Of a stretch of DNA of 64,000 nucleotides, positions 1 through 8,893 are shown piece after piece; the stretch's first letter is position 1; the number at the start of each line of letters is the position of its first letter. The notes beneath the pieces were generated by a model that had not been told where the DNA came from, ran no database searches, and was given only the letters and a program-made list of their open reading frames with translations. Source of the DNA: Acinetobacter cumulans (GTDB lineage: Bacteria > Pseudomonadota > Gammaproteobacteria > Pseudomonadales > Moraxellaceae); NCBI RefSeq assembly GCF_003024525.3, contig NZ_CP035934.2, positions 2,480,001 to 2,544,000 on the forward strand. The letters are read 5' to 3'. The translations under genes and the position numbers were made by a program.

Positions 1-1956
1 CGCTACAAGCAAATTTTCAAAATTCAGGTGGAGTTGCCTGCAGATATTTCTGAAAAAGACCGCCAAGGGATTTTGCGTTCAATTGACCGTTGCACTGTTA
101 AAAAAGTTATTCAAACGGGTCCAGAATTTATTATTGAAGAAGTTGAAAGCATTGATGCTGATGCTCAAGCCTTGCTGATTCCAAGCCTGACTGCTGAAAA
201 TAATACTTATATTTTAGGTAAAGACCGTCCTTTAGAAGAAACTATTGCCAAAATGTCGGGTATTTTGGCGGACTTAGGCATGAAAATTGAGATCGCATCT
301 TGGCGTAATATTGTGCCAAATGTTTGGTCTTTACATATTCGTGATGCTCAATCGCCAATGTGCTTTACCAATGGTAAAGGTGCAACGAAAGAAAGTGCTT
401 TAGCATCTGCACTCGGTGAGTTTATTGAACGTCTAAACTGTAACTTCTTCTATAACGACCAATTCTGGGGTGAAGAAATCGCCAATGCGCCTTTTGTGCA
501 TTATCCAGAAGAACAATGGTTCCAACCGGGTCCAAATGGTGAATTACCAAGCGAAATTTTAGATGAATATACGCTGGAAATTTACAATCCTGATGAAGAG
601 TTATTGGGTACGCATCTTTACGACACCAACTCAGGCAATACAAAACGTGGCATTTGCTCACTCCCTTTTGTACGCCAATCTGATAAAGAAACTGTATATT
701 TCCCATCAAATTTGATTGAAAATTTATATCTTTCAAATGGTATGAGCGCGGGTAACACCTTAGCGGAAGCACAAGTACAATGCCTATCTGAAATTTTTGA
801 ACGTGCAGTTAAGCGTGAAATTTTAGAAGGTGAATTAACTTTGCCTGACGTACCTGCTGAGTTTTTGGCTCAGTACCCAAGTATTGTTGCAGGCATCCAA
901 GGCCTTGAAGAACAAGGCTTCCCTGTATTGGTTAAAGATGCGTCATTGGGCGGTGAATTCCCTGTCATGTGTGTGACTTTAATGAATCCACGTACTGGCG
1001 GTGTGTTTGCATCCTTTGGTGCACATCCAAATATGGAAGTCGCGATTGAACGTAGCTTAACTGAGCTATTACAAGGCCGTAGTTTTGAAGGTTTAAATGA
1101 CCTACCAAAACCAACCTTTAGTTCAAATGCAGTCACAGAACCTAATAACTTTGTAGAGCACTTTATTGACTCAAGCGGTGTGGTGTCTTGGCGCTTCTTT
1201 AGCGCAAAGTCTGACTACGAATTTGTAGAATGGGATTTTGCTGGTGAAGGTGAAAATGCCAACCAAGAATCTGCGGACGCTTTGTTTGCTATTTTAGAAG
1301 AGATGGGCAAAGAAGTTTATATGGCGGTCTATGAACACCTTGGTGCAACAGCCTGCCGTATTTTAGTCCCTGATTATTCTGAAATTTATTTGGTTGAAGA
1401 CCTTGTATGGGACAATACCAATAAAGCACTGCTTTACCGTGAAGACATTTTAAATCTGCACCGTTTAGATGACGAACAACTTGAGGCTTTAGTTGAACGC
1501 TTAGAAGAAGCGGATGAAGATGACTACACTGAAATTAAAACCTTGATTGGTATTGAGTTTGATGACAATACCGTTTGGGGGCAATTAACCATTTTAGAGC
1601 TGAAAATTCTCATCTATCTTGCACTAGAGCAATTTGAAGAAGCACATGATTTGGTAGGCCAATTCCTTCAGTTCAACACCAATACTGTTGAACGTGGTTT
1701 ATTCTATCAGTGTATGAATGTAGTTCTTGAAGTCATGCTGGATGATGAAATGGAACTCGAAGACTATGCCTACAATTTCCGTCGCATGTTTGGTGATGAA
1801 CGTATGGATGCAGTAATGGGCACAGTTGAAGGCGAGGTTCGTTTCTATGGTTTAACTGAAACTAATATGCAACTTGAAGGTCTAGACCGTCATTTACGTC
1901 TGATTGAAAGCTATAAAAAATTACATGCTGCTCGCGCTAAAATTGCAGGGCTTTAA
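1..1956 (+). CDS. ycaO: OsmC/YcaO-domain fusion protein, 5' end cut off by the window
   Basis: The frame is open from base 1 with no convincing start inside the window, so the gene is partial; the GTG at 28 is unlikely to be the real start. The first ~45 residues look like the end of an OsmC domain, including the 'DRCTVKKV' segment where OsmC proteins carry their second conserved Cys. The bulk is a YcaO domain with the two ATP-binding signatures 'GKGATKESALASALGEFIER' (near 380-440) and 'GMSAGNTLAEAQVQCLSEIF' (near 740-800). The C-terminal ~120 residues are helical and TPR-like, as in E. coli YcaO. YcaO enzymes use ATP to activate amide backbones. The E. coli protein is linked genetically to RimO-dependent methylthiolation of ribosomal protein S12, but the substrate here cannot be read from sequence. 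A strong terminator follows the stop. Confidence 0.85.
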   Translation, partial: RYKQIFKIQVELPADISEKDRQGILRSIDRCTVKKVIQTGPEFIIEEVESIDADAQALLIPSLTAENNTYILGKDRPLEETIAKMSGILADLGMKIEIASWRNIVPNVWSLHIRDAQSPMCFTNGKGATKESALASALGEFIERLNCNFFYNDQFWGEEIANAPFVHYPEEQWFQPGPNGELPSEILDEYTLEIYNPDEELLGTHLYDTNSGNTKRGICSLPFVRQSDKETVYFPSNLIENLYLSNGMSAGNTLAEAQVQCLSEIFERAVKREILEGELTLPDVPAEFLAQYPSIVAGIQGLEEQGFPVLVKDASLGGEFPVMCVTLMNPRTGGVFASFGAHPNMEVAIERSLTELLQGRSFEGLNDLPKPTFSSNAVTEPNNFVEHFIDSSGVVSWRFFSAKSDYEFVEWDFAGEGENANQESADALFAILEEMGKEVYMAVYEHLGATACRILVPDYSEIYLVEDLVWDNTNKALLYREDILNLHRLDDEQLEALVERLEEADEDDYTEIKTLIGIEFDDNTVWGQLTILELKILIYLALEQFEEAHDLVGQFLQFNTNTVERGLFYQCMNVVLEVMLDDEMELEDYAYNFRRMFGDERMDAVMGTVEGEVRFYGLTETNMQLEGLDRHLRLIESYKKLHAARAKIAGL

Positions 1957-2012
1957 TGCTCAAGCTTAAGCATGACACGGTGTGTATCAAACTGAGTATG
2001 CTGTAAAAACAT

Positions 2013-2041
2013 AAAAAAACTTCCTTCGGGAAGTTTTTTTA
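2013..2041 (+). terminator. Rho-independent terminator of the ycaO gene
   Basis: A perfect stem (aaaaaacttcc / ggaagtttttt) is closed by a UUCG tetraloop and followed by a T run. The flanking A/T symmetry lets it work in either direction, so it may also stop the convergent minus-strand gene. Confidence 0.9.
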
Positions 2042-2097
2042 TCGCCAATTTTTTATCTTAAGACTCAATCGAATCGGCTATACCCAATACTTTTCAA

Positions 2098-2565
2098 TTA
2101 AGATTTCAATTGCTCAAGCTGTTGAATATATCCATCCAAACTGCGTTCCATATCAGGCATGATCTTTTTTAAAAACTGACTATAGTGAATCGCATCAGCC
2201 GCTGTTAATGCACCTACACGAACCAAATTCACTTGCGTTTTGAGCAATCGATCGACTTCACGAGGATCAACCTGTTGCCCATGACTTAAACGATAACTTA
2301 GTTGCTCAAAAGCTTGATATAGCTCGTCGCGTTGCTGAATAAGTTCAGGACTCACCTGCTGTGGTACTTGCGAAATAAGCGTCGTCGTCTGCTGTGTCTC
2401 TTTAGACTGAGGCTGTGACACAGTGTTTTGTAATGGTCGCTCTACCTCGCCGCTCTTCTGTTGTTGCGTTTGCATAGCTTCTGCTGGCTGTAATATTTTA
2501 CTCAGCCCAAATCCACCCAACACAACCACGAGGGCCAAACTTGCATATTGTAATGAATGACGCAT
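2098..2565 (-). CDS. Hypothetical membrane-anchored or periplasmic protein, Gln-rich
   Basis: I do not recognise this protein. The ATG at 2565 is preferred because AGGAG sits five bases upstream; the GTG two codons earlier overlaps that ribosome binding site. The product (155 aa) starts with a positively charged end and a hydrophobic stretch (about residues 7-25) that would act as a signal peptide or membrane anchor. A polar Gln/Ser/Thr-rich linker follows, then a predicted helical segment of about 80 residues. It converges with ycaO and runs in the same direction as the beta-propeller gene upstream, with a 13-bp hairpin between them. Function unknown; an envelope location is inferred from the N-terminus. 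Confidence 0.6.
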   Translation of the reverse strand: MRHSLQYASLALVVVLGGFGLSKILQPAEAMQTQQQKSGEVERPLQNTVSQPQSKETQQTTTLISQVPQQVSPELIQQRDELYQAFEQLSYRLSHGQQVDPREVDRLLKTQVNLVRVGALTAADAIHYSQFLKKIMPDMERSLDGYIQQLEQLKS

Positions 2566-2618
2566 AAGCACTCCTTTTGCTCATCCTTGTATCTACGCGA
2601 AATTGCTTAAAACTTCAT

Positions 2619-2651
2619 GCATAAAGCGAGTGGAATGTACTCGCTTTATGC
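2619..2651. repeat. Perfect 13-bp inverted repeat hairpin
   Basis: GCATAAAGCGAGT and its exact reverse complement are separated by a 7-nt loop just after the stop of the beta-propeller gene. There is no clear T run on either side, so it may be a weak terminator or an mRNA 3'-end stabiliser rather than a classical intrinsic terminator. Confidence 0.6.
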
Positions 2652-2662
2652 AGTCCATCACC

Positions 2663-3888
2663 TTAGTTGCTCCATCCTGCAGGTGCATATCCTATACGCA
2701 CACGCTGAGGATGATTGCCAACGGGTACACTCAGCACTTTCTCGCCTGTCTCAAAATCAATTACGGTCACTACATCATTGGCACTTTCAGAAATCACGCA
2801 ACTTTTGCCATTCGGGCTACGGGTTGCCCAATACGGTTTACCTGCTGGAATTAACTTGGCTGCGGTTAAAGTTTTACGGTCAACGATAGTTGCATAATCA
2901 TCCATCGTGCCTGCGACACACAGTTTCTCACCATCTGCACTCATCGATAAACCATGATGGCGTGAGTCATTCACCCACTTGGTACGGTCAGCAGGAATCG
3001 TTGAGCTACCTGGTAGTTGACCAATGCGTGTGATTTTGTCTTGATTCAAATCGTATTCAATCAAACCATTAAAAAATGATACTTGGGCATAAATTTTTGA
3101 CTCATCTTTACTTAACACCATCGGTCGAACAGCATTGGATAAATCTTTACGTCCAAAGGCATCCAGCGCTGGCCTGAAGTCAATTTTTTTCAATATCTTA
3201 TAGTTATTGGCATCTGCAATCGTGAGATAACGCTTTCCTTTGGTAAAATCTTGCCAGCTTGCATCCATTGGCGTTTCAACATTACCAATGGCTGAGTTGA
3301 TAATTTTAGTGCCACCCGCAAAATAGATATTTTCATGAGGTTTATCACCAGTATCAAAGCGACCTAATTCTTTACCCGTTTGAATATCTAATACCTGCAC
3401 CACGTTACCAGAAGAAGCCGATACCGCCACACGTAAACCATCAGGTGAAACTGCCATGTGATCTGCACGGAAGCCTTCTACAGAAGTTCGCCAATTAATT
3501 TTTCCACTTGCAATATCAATAGACACCACATCTGCATAGCTTGGACGCGATGCCACCACAGACTTACCATCTGGCGTGGAATACATGTCGTCAACCAATT
3601 GGTCATTGCCCTCGCCAGCGGTATTTCGAATATAGCTATACGCCACCAGCTTGATGGGGTTTAAATAGATTTCTTTCAGGCGCTCTTTACGATCTGGCAC
3701 CATATTAATCACGCCAATTTTAGCAAAGTCACCCGAAGGCCGAATCACTGTTACCGTGCCATCCCAGTTATTGCCCACAAAAAAACTTGCTGGCTATTTA
3801 ATGGGGCTGCATGACTCAGGCCACAACAGCTTGCAAGTGCCAAAACTGTCCCTAAACCGTATTTAAATAATGGTGTACGCTTTGTCAT
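2663..3888 (-). pseudogene. YVTN-type beta-propeller protein, frameshifted after the signal peptide
   Basis: The main frame (2663-3778, 371 aa) encodes a beta-propeller of the YVTN/YncE type with repeated blades such as 'YSTPDGKSVVAS', 'AVSPDGLRVAVS' and 'TRSPNGKSCVIS'. It lacks a usable start and signal sequence. A signal peptide (MTKRTPLFKYGLG..LALASCCGLSHA) is encoded from an ATG at 3888 in another frame. The two frames meet at a run of seven A (3779-3785; seven T in the coding sense). One more base there would give a continuous 'QVFFVGNNWDGT' reading, so a single-base loss in a homopolymer is the simplest explanation. It could be a true null allele, slipped-strand phase variation or a sequencing indel. 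The intact family is exported and proposed to bind ligands in the periplasm; no specific substrate can be given. Confidence 0.75.
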
Positions 3889-4151
3889 TTTTGTCCTTCC
3901 TGTATTTCCATATTTTTATTTTCTTGCGGATTAAACTTGCTGGCTTTTCCTTTCTAAGGCCAGATCAAGACAAATTAATATACAAATGTAGTTCAACAAT
4001 AAATAAGCTTATCCGACCAAAAAAACCCAATCCGATGAACCGTAAACTCATGGTCACTACACACAAGCGCCCATTTCGCAATACAAACGCTATGCAGTTG
4101 TTCTATAAAAAGATTAGACTATCCATACGCTCTGTTACTTCTGCTTCTCGT

Positions 4152-4748
4152 ATGCCTGAATTTTGTGTCGATTTAAAACAGCTCCGCAAACAATTAAGAC
4201 AGCAACGCCGTGGCCTCAATAAATTCCAACAAAAACAAGCTGAACAAGCCTCTCTCAACCGTTTAATTCGCCTCGCAGAATTTCAACATGCCCAGCACAT
4301 TGGTATCTATTTACATGCCTTTGGTGAGATCCATACCCAAAAAATCATTGAATATTGCTTTGCACACGGTAAAGCAGTGTATTTACCTCTCATTTGTAAT
4401 ATGAACCAACGCTTACAATGGGTGCGAATTTCACAGCATCAATTCCGTACACAGCGCTTTGTACCCCATCGTCTAGGGATGCGAGAGCCTATACGTGCAA
4501 GAGGGTTACATATTGGCCATTTAGATTTAGTGCTTATGCCGTTATTGGCCTGTGACACAGCAGGTACTCGAATTGGCATGGGCGGTGGCTTTTATGATAA
4601 AACCCTTGCCAGCGCTATTCAGCGACCTTTTCGCTTAGGGCTTGCACATGAGTTTCAACTTTATAAATCATGTTTAAAGCGTGAAAAATGGGATCAACCC
4701 CTCGATGCACTGTTAACGCCGCAACGCATTCTACGTTTCAAACGTTAA
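4152..4748 (+). CDS. ygfA: 5-formyltetrahydrofolate cyclo-ligase family protein
   Basis: The product converts 5-formyl-THF to 5,10-methenyl-THF with ATP, returning a storage folate to the one-carbon pool. The family signature 'GTRIGMGGGFYDKTLA' lies near residue 145 and is preceded by 'DLVLMPLLACD'; the N-terminal basic helix 'LRKQLRQQRRGL' is typical. An upstream extension is open from 3870, but it is low-complexity and overlaps the neighbouring gene's 5' region. The ATG at 4152 gives 198 aa, the usual family length, so I chose it. In many gammaproteobacteria this gene follows the 6S RNA gene; I could not recognise 6S RNA here. The gene lies upstream of lon in the same direction. Confidence 0.85.
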   Translation: MPEFCVDLKQLRKQLRQQRRGLNKFQQKQAEQASLNRLIRLAEFQHAQHIGIYLHAFGEIHTQKIIEYCFAHGKAVYLPLICNMNQRLQWVRISQHQFRTQRFVPHRLGMREPIRARGLHIGHLDLVLMPLLACDTAGTRIGMGGGFYDKTLASAIQRPFRLGLAHEFQLYKSCLKREKWDQPLDALLTPQRILRFKR

Positions 4749-4825
4749 ATTGATCATTTTGACCATTAACAATGGTTAAAAAACATATATTTACTTATTT
4801 TTTGCACAATTTATATCACGTCGCC

Positions 4826-4851
4826 CTTGTAATTTTTAAAATACCCATCAC
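4826..4851 (+). promoter_or_regulatory. Weak sigma-32-like promoter candidate upstream of lon
   Basis: CTTGTAA followed by 11 bases and CCCATCAC resembles the heat-shock consensus (CTTGAAA, ~13 bases, CCCCATNT) but is short-spaced and imperfect. It is offered because lon is a heat-shock gene in many proteobacteria. Confidence is low. Confidence 0.25.
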
Positions 4852-4895
4852 TATAAAAAATATGGCAACACCGTTGTCACTCATTAGGAGTGCCC

Positions 4896-7322
4896 ATGTC
4901 TGAACTTATTATGAATGAAGAAAGCTTAGAACTCGAAGTTCCTAGCGTTTTACCGCTTTTAGCGTTGCGTGACGTGGTGGTTTACCCGCATATGCAAATT
5001 GCACTGTTTGTTGGTCGTGAAAAATCGATTAACGCAGTGAATGTGGCTCGTAACAGTGACAATCTAGTATTTGTAGTTGCACAAAAAGATTCGCTTACAG
5101 AAGAAATTGATCACGAAAACTTATATCAATACGGTACTGTCGCGAAGATTGTGCAGGTTGTAAATCACGAAAATGACGAGAACTGCATTAAGGTCTTAAT
5201 TGAAGGCTTGCATCGCTCTAAACTCGAAAAAATCATTGATGACAATGATTATTTGACTGCTGAGCATAGCTTAAGTCCAATGACCATTGATACTGATGCT
5301 GATGCACAGCAAAATCGTGTTGAAGAACTACGCACGCTGTTTGCTCAGTACGCTGAGGCTAAGCTACGTAATGCACGTGAACTGATTGCGGCTGCCAATA
5401 AAATTGATGACTTACTGCAATTATTGTTCTTTGTTGCAACACGTGTACCGCTAAACATTGATGTGAAACAAAAATTCTTAGAGCACGATGCTTTTGAAGC
5501 GCATTTGCAAGAATTAATGACTTATTTGTTGCAACAGTCTGAAGAACAGCAGATTGAACAAACACTGCATGATTCTGTAAAACGTCAAATGGAGAAAAAT
5601 CAGCGCGAATACTTCCTCAATGAAAAGATGAAGGTGATTCAGCGTGAACTTTCTGACATGAATGGCGGTGCAGAAGATGACGTTGCAGAAATTGAAAAAC
5701 GTCTTGCTGAAGCAGATTTGCCTGAGCATGTGCGTAAGAAAGCAGAAAATGAATTCCGTAAATTAAAAGCGATGCAACCTGCGTCAAGCGAAGCTGCTGT
5801 TGTTCGCAACTATTTAGAGGTGATCTTAGATACACCTTGGAATAAAGCCAGCAAAGTCAGCATTAACTTGGCCAAAGCGCAAGAAATTTTAGATGCAGAC
5901 CACTACGGCTTAGATGACGTTAAAGACCGCATTGTGGAATACCTTGCAGTACAGTCACGCGTGAAAAAATTACGCGGGCCGATTCTATGCTTAGTGGGTC
6001 CTCCTGGTGTAGGTAAAACTTCATTAGGTGAGTCTGTAGCAAAAGCAACAGGCCGTGAGTTCGTCCGTATGGCGCTTGGTGGCGTACGTGATGAAGCAGA
6101 AATTCGTGGTCACCGTCGTACTTATATCGGTGCGATGCCGGGTAAAATTGTGCAGTCTTTAACAAAAGTTGGCGTAAAGAACCCACTGTTCTTACTCGAC
6201 GAAATCGACAAGATGGCACAAGACTACCGTGGTGATCCTGCTTCTGCGCTACTTGAAGTACTCGATCCGTCACAGAACAATAAGTTCAACGATCATTACC
6301 TAGATCTTGATTTGGACTTATCTGAAGTGATGTTCATTTGTACTGCAAACAGCATGAATATTCCTGAAGCATTGCTTGACCGTATGGAAGTGATTCGTCT
6401 ACCGGGTTATACCGAAGATGAAAAAGTGAATATTGCTGAGCGTTACCTTGTGCCTAAAGCCATTAAAAATAATGGTCTACGTGCAAAAGAATTAACAGTT
6501 CATGAAGAAGCCATTCGCGACATCGTACAGCGTTATACACGTGAAGCTGGTGTGCGTAGCCTTGAGCGTGAAGTGTCTAAAATTGCGCGTAAAGTGGTGA
6601 AAGAAGCGGTCAGCAAAAAAGCCAAAAATCTTCAAATTGAAGTGAATTCAGGCAACTTACCAGACTACTTAGGTCCACACAAATTCGACTTTGGCATAGC
6701 TGAAGATGAAGCTCAAGTGGGTCGTGTGAATGGTTTAGCGTGGACTTCTGTTGGTGGTGAATTACTTACCATTGAAGTTGCTGCAGTGAAAGGTAAAGGT
6801 AAGTTTATTACCACAGGTTCACTTGGCGATGTAATGAAAGAATCCATTACCGCAGCCATGACCGTTGTACGTACACGTGCAGATGAATTAGGTATTGAGT
6901 CTTCACGTTTTGAAGAAACAGATGTACACGTACACTTACCTGAAGGTGCAACACCAAAAGATGGCCCATCTGCTGGTTTAGCGCTCACGACTGCTTTAGT
7001 TTCGGCATTCACAGGTATTGCGATTCGCCCAGATATTGCAATGACGGGTGAAACAAGCCTAGGTGGCCGTGCAATGCGAATTGGTGGTCTAAAAGAGAAA
7101 CTTTTAGCTGCACACCGTGGTGGAATTAAATTAGTGTTTATTCCTCAGGAAAACGTTCGTGATTTGGCTGAAATTCCAGAGAACGTTAAAGCTGGTTTAG
7201 AAATTAAAGCCGTGAAATCGATTGATGAGATTTTACCTTTAGCTTTAGTAGACATGCCAAAACCTTTGGTAAAAGCACCGATTGTAAAAGCCAATGATGA
7301 AGCGAAAGTTGCCCGTCATTAA
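4896..7322 (+). CDS. lon: ATP-dependent protease La (Lon)
   Basis: Lon is a cytosolic AAA+ serine protease that degrades misfolded and regulatory proteins. The ATG at 4896 is preferred over the GTG at 4890 because AGGAG lies five bases upstream; the product is 808 aa, normal for LonA. Visible parts are the N-terminal substrate-binding domain ('LPLLALRDVVVYPHM'), a coiled-coil middle region ('REYFLNEKMKVIQREL'), Walker A 'GPPGVGKT' (368-375), Walker B 'LFLLDEIDK', and the C-terminal protease domain. The catalytic Ser is S692 in 'PKDGPSAG' and the dyad Lys is K735 in 'GGLKEKLLAA'. All key residues are intact. It appears monocistronic, with a terminator after the stop. Confidence 0.98.
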   Translation: MSELIMNEESLELEVPSVLPLLALRDVVVYPHMQIALFVGREKSINAVNVARNSDNLVFVVAQKDSLTEEIDHENLYQYGTVAKIVQVVNHENDENCIKVLIEGLHRSKLEKIIDDNDYLTAEHSLSPMTIDTDADAQQNRVEELRTLFAQYAEAKLRNARELIAAANKIDDLLQLLFFVATRVPLNIDVKQKFLEHDAFEAHLQELMTYLLQQSEEQQIEQTLHDSVKRQMEKNQREYFLNEKMKVIQRELSDMNGGAEDDVAEIEKRLAEADLPEHVRKKAENEFRKLKAMQPASSEAAVVRNYLEVILDTPWNKASKVSINLAKAQEILDADHYGLDDVKDRIVEYLAVQSRVKKLRGPILCLVGPPGVGKTSLGESVAKATGREFVRMALGGVRDEAEIRGHRRTYIGAMPGKIVQSLTKVGVKNPLFLLDEIDKMAQDYRGDPASALLEVLDPSQNNKFNDHYLDLDLDLSEVMFICTANSMNIPEALLDRMEVIRLPGYTEDEKVNIAERYLVPKAIKNNGLRAKELTVHEEAIRDIVQRYTREAGVRSLEREVSKIARKVVKEAVSKKAKNLQIEVNSGNLPDYLGPHKFDFGIAEDEAQVGRVNGLAWTSVGGELLTIEVAAVKGKGKFITTGSLGDVMKESITAAMTVVRTRADELGIESSRFEETDVHVHLPEGATPKDGPSAGLALTTALVSAFTGIAIRPDIAMTGETSLGGRAMRIGGLKEKLLAAHRGGIKLVFIPQENVRDLAEIPENVKAGLEIKAVKSIDEILPLALVDMPKPLVKAPIVKANDEAKVARH

Positions 7323-7340
7323 TTAAATTATAGCAATGTA

Positions 7341-7367
7341 AAAAGCCCTGTTTCGACAGGGCTTTTT
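7341..7367 (+). terminator. Intrinsic terminator of lon
   Basis: The stem agccctg / cagggct has a short loop and is followed by a T run, 19 bases after the lon stop codon. It separates lon from the putative sRNA unit downstream. Confidence 0.9.
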
Positions 7368-7599
7368 ACTGTCCTCAACTTAGACTCAGTTAAAAGGGTT
7401 AAAGGTGTAATTAAGGTACGTCAAGCACTTCACATTGAATATGACGACTCTGTTCATTGCTTCCTAGCAAGCAACACTTGATTAAAAAACATAAAAAAAT
7501 GAATTTTATTTAAATAAGCTAAATTACTGATAAAGTTTAAATTAACAATAAAATTCAAAACTAAAACTTTATATTTTTATACTGATTTAATTTTTTCGC

Positions 7600-7628
7600 T
7601 TGAAATATAAACCACACTCCCCCATATT
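7600..7628 (+). promoter_or_regulatory. Sigma-70-like promoter of putative sRNA
   Basis: TTGAAA (7600-7605), a 17-base spacer and CATATT (7623-7628) match the -35/-10 consensus in 5/6 and 4/6 positions. A start near 7635 would give a transcript of about 120 nt ending at the terminator at 7757. Confidence 0.45.
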
Positions 7629-7634
7629 TTTAAT

Positions 7635-7757
7635 AAGATCATACGCGCTGTATGTTTCTTTTTTGCTCTTAGATGATTACATCTAGAATGGCTACCAACA
7701 TCTCCAGGTTGGTAACCACCTTTCGCAGTCCGATGGCTTTCTGGACTGCGTTTTTTA
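7635..7757 (+). ncRNA. Putative small RNA with intrinsic terminator
   Basis: The lon-M28 peptidase intergenic region holds no credible ORF but carries ordered structure on the plus strand: a promoter-like element, a hairpin (ggctaccaac..gttggtaacc, near 7689-7716), and a strong terminator whose stem cgcagtcc / ggactgcg is followed by six T (about 7725-7757). lon already has its own terminator upstream and the downstream gene is on the opposite strand, so this terminator has no protein gene to serve. An independent short RNA is the simplest reading. I could not assign it to a known family. The 5' end is inferred from the promoter match only. Confidence 0.55.
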
Positions 7758-7763
7758 TGCTTC

Positions 7764-8708
7764 TCAGTTAAGTAGCATTTTGACAACGCCATTCACCACT
7801 TGCCCCATTTTTTCGGTATCTAAACGATCCAAAGTATCTTGACGAGTGTGATAGTATTTATTGCGGTACATCGCGGTATCTGTAATGGTTATCGCAGGGA
7901 AATCAAATTTCCAATAATTCAAATGATCTGAAAAATCTAAATCTTGCATAAAACTTGGTGCAATCAAACGCTCACATTGCAGTTGATTGAGTTTTCTCAT
8001 GGCTGCGCAATAGTCATAAGTCAAATCACGTGACATTAAATTACCCACTGCAGCAATAAAATTACCATGTGCTGGGTAAATCCACTTTAATCCTGCTGGA
8101 TATTGTTGCACCTCATTTTCATCAAAATAGCCAATCATCTCTAAAATATATACCCCAGCAATATTTTGTTTTTGCTTGGCTACAGACTTAGCATGAATAA
8201 AACTTCCCATATTTTCTGTTCCAAAATATGGTGGCTCAGCCAAAGTATAAAAAACAAAATCGACATTATGTTTTAAACTGGTTTTTTCTGTGGCCAAAAT
8301 ACGTGCAACCTCTATCACGCCTGCCACACCAGAGGCATTATCATCAGCACCCGTGGTGTCTTCCAACACATCATAATGTGCTCCCACAATCACCTTTTGT
8401 TTTTTACCCGCATTTAAAGAGCACACCACATTACGATAAGGCAAACTATTTGCCGTATAGTTTTGATACTGACACGGCACACCAAACAAGCGCATTTGCT
8501 CGCGTATCCATGCCGATACTCGATTTAACTCTTGAATGTTTTTGGCATGACGACCTGCTTGAGCACCAATCACTTGCTCCATATATACACGCAAATTTTT
8601 AGCATCTGCAGGTACAGCAGCAAAGCTTATAGAACTCAAACTGAATAACGATAAAAGGCTAAGGATTAAACCAAGGGATTGAACAGAGTTTTTGCAGGGT
8701 TGAGGCAT
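7764..8708 (-). CDS. M28-family metallopeptidase-like protein, exported
   Basis: This is a predicted zinc aminopeptidase-like protein with a signal peptide ending near 'SSISFAAVPA'. The ATG at 8708 gives 314 aa with the signal sequence at the N-terminus; the longer GTG start at 8771 adds an atypical 21-residue tail and is less likely. Family motifs are 'IVGAHYDV' (metal His), 'TGADDNASG' (bridging Asp), 'AEPPYFGTENMGS' (Glu region), 'LEMIGYFDE', 'DFSDHLNYW' and 'YYHTRQDTLD' (last His). The usual Glu-Glu pair reads Ala-Glu, so the first Glu, normally the general base, seems to be missing. It may be inactive or use another residue. The gene stands alone and diverges from rlmH. Confidence 0.8.
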   Translation of the reverse strand: MPQPCKNSVQSLGLILSLLSLFSLSSISFAAVPADAKNLRVYMEQVIGAQAGRHAKNIQELNRVSAWIREQMRLFGVPCQYQNYTANSLPYRNVVCSLNAGKKQKVIVGAHYDVLEDTTGADDNASGVAGVIEVARILATEKTSLKHNVDFVFYTLAEPPYFGTENMGSFIHAKSVAKQKQNIAGVYILEMIGYFDENEVQQYPAGLKWIYPAHGNFIAAVGNLMSRDLTYDYCAAMRKLNQLQCERLIAPSFMQDLDFSDHLNYWKFDFPAITITDTAMYRNKYYHTRQDTLDRLDTEKMGQVVNGVVKMLLN

Positions 8709-8893
8709 TATTATTATTCTCACTACTGATGGTTTTATATCATTATTTTGACCAGTTATGGCGTAGACCACAGACGCTATTCGGATATTAAAGCAACAAT
8801 ATTCGACCTAATTCAATTGCATTTTGTGTCTGAAATTCGCAATAGCGTATTACATCGTTATAATAGGCGTTTCTTGTTGTTACCCTGCTCACT

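Noticed and set aside
3950-4151. 6S RNA gene upstream of the 5-formyl-THF cyclo-ligase gene
   Set aside because: The location fits the common ssrS-ygfA order, but I could not see the expected closing stem and central bubble by eye; a covariance search is needed.
7577-7792. 71-aa minus-strand frame in the lon/M28 gap
   Set aside because: It is low quality, lacks a ribosome binding site and overlaps the structured sRNA candidate and terminator.
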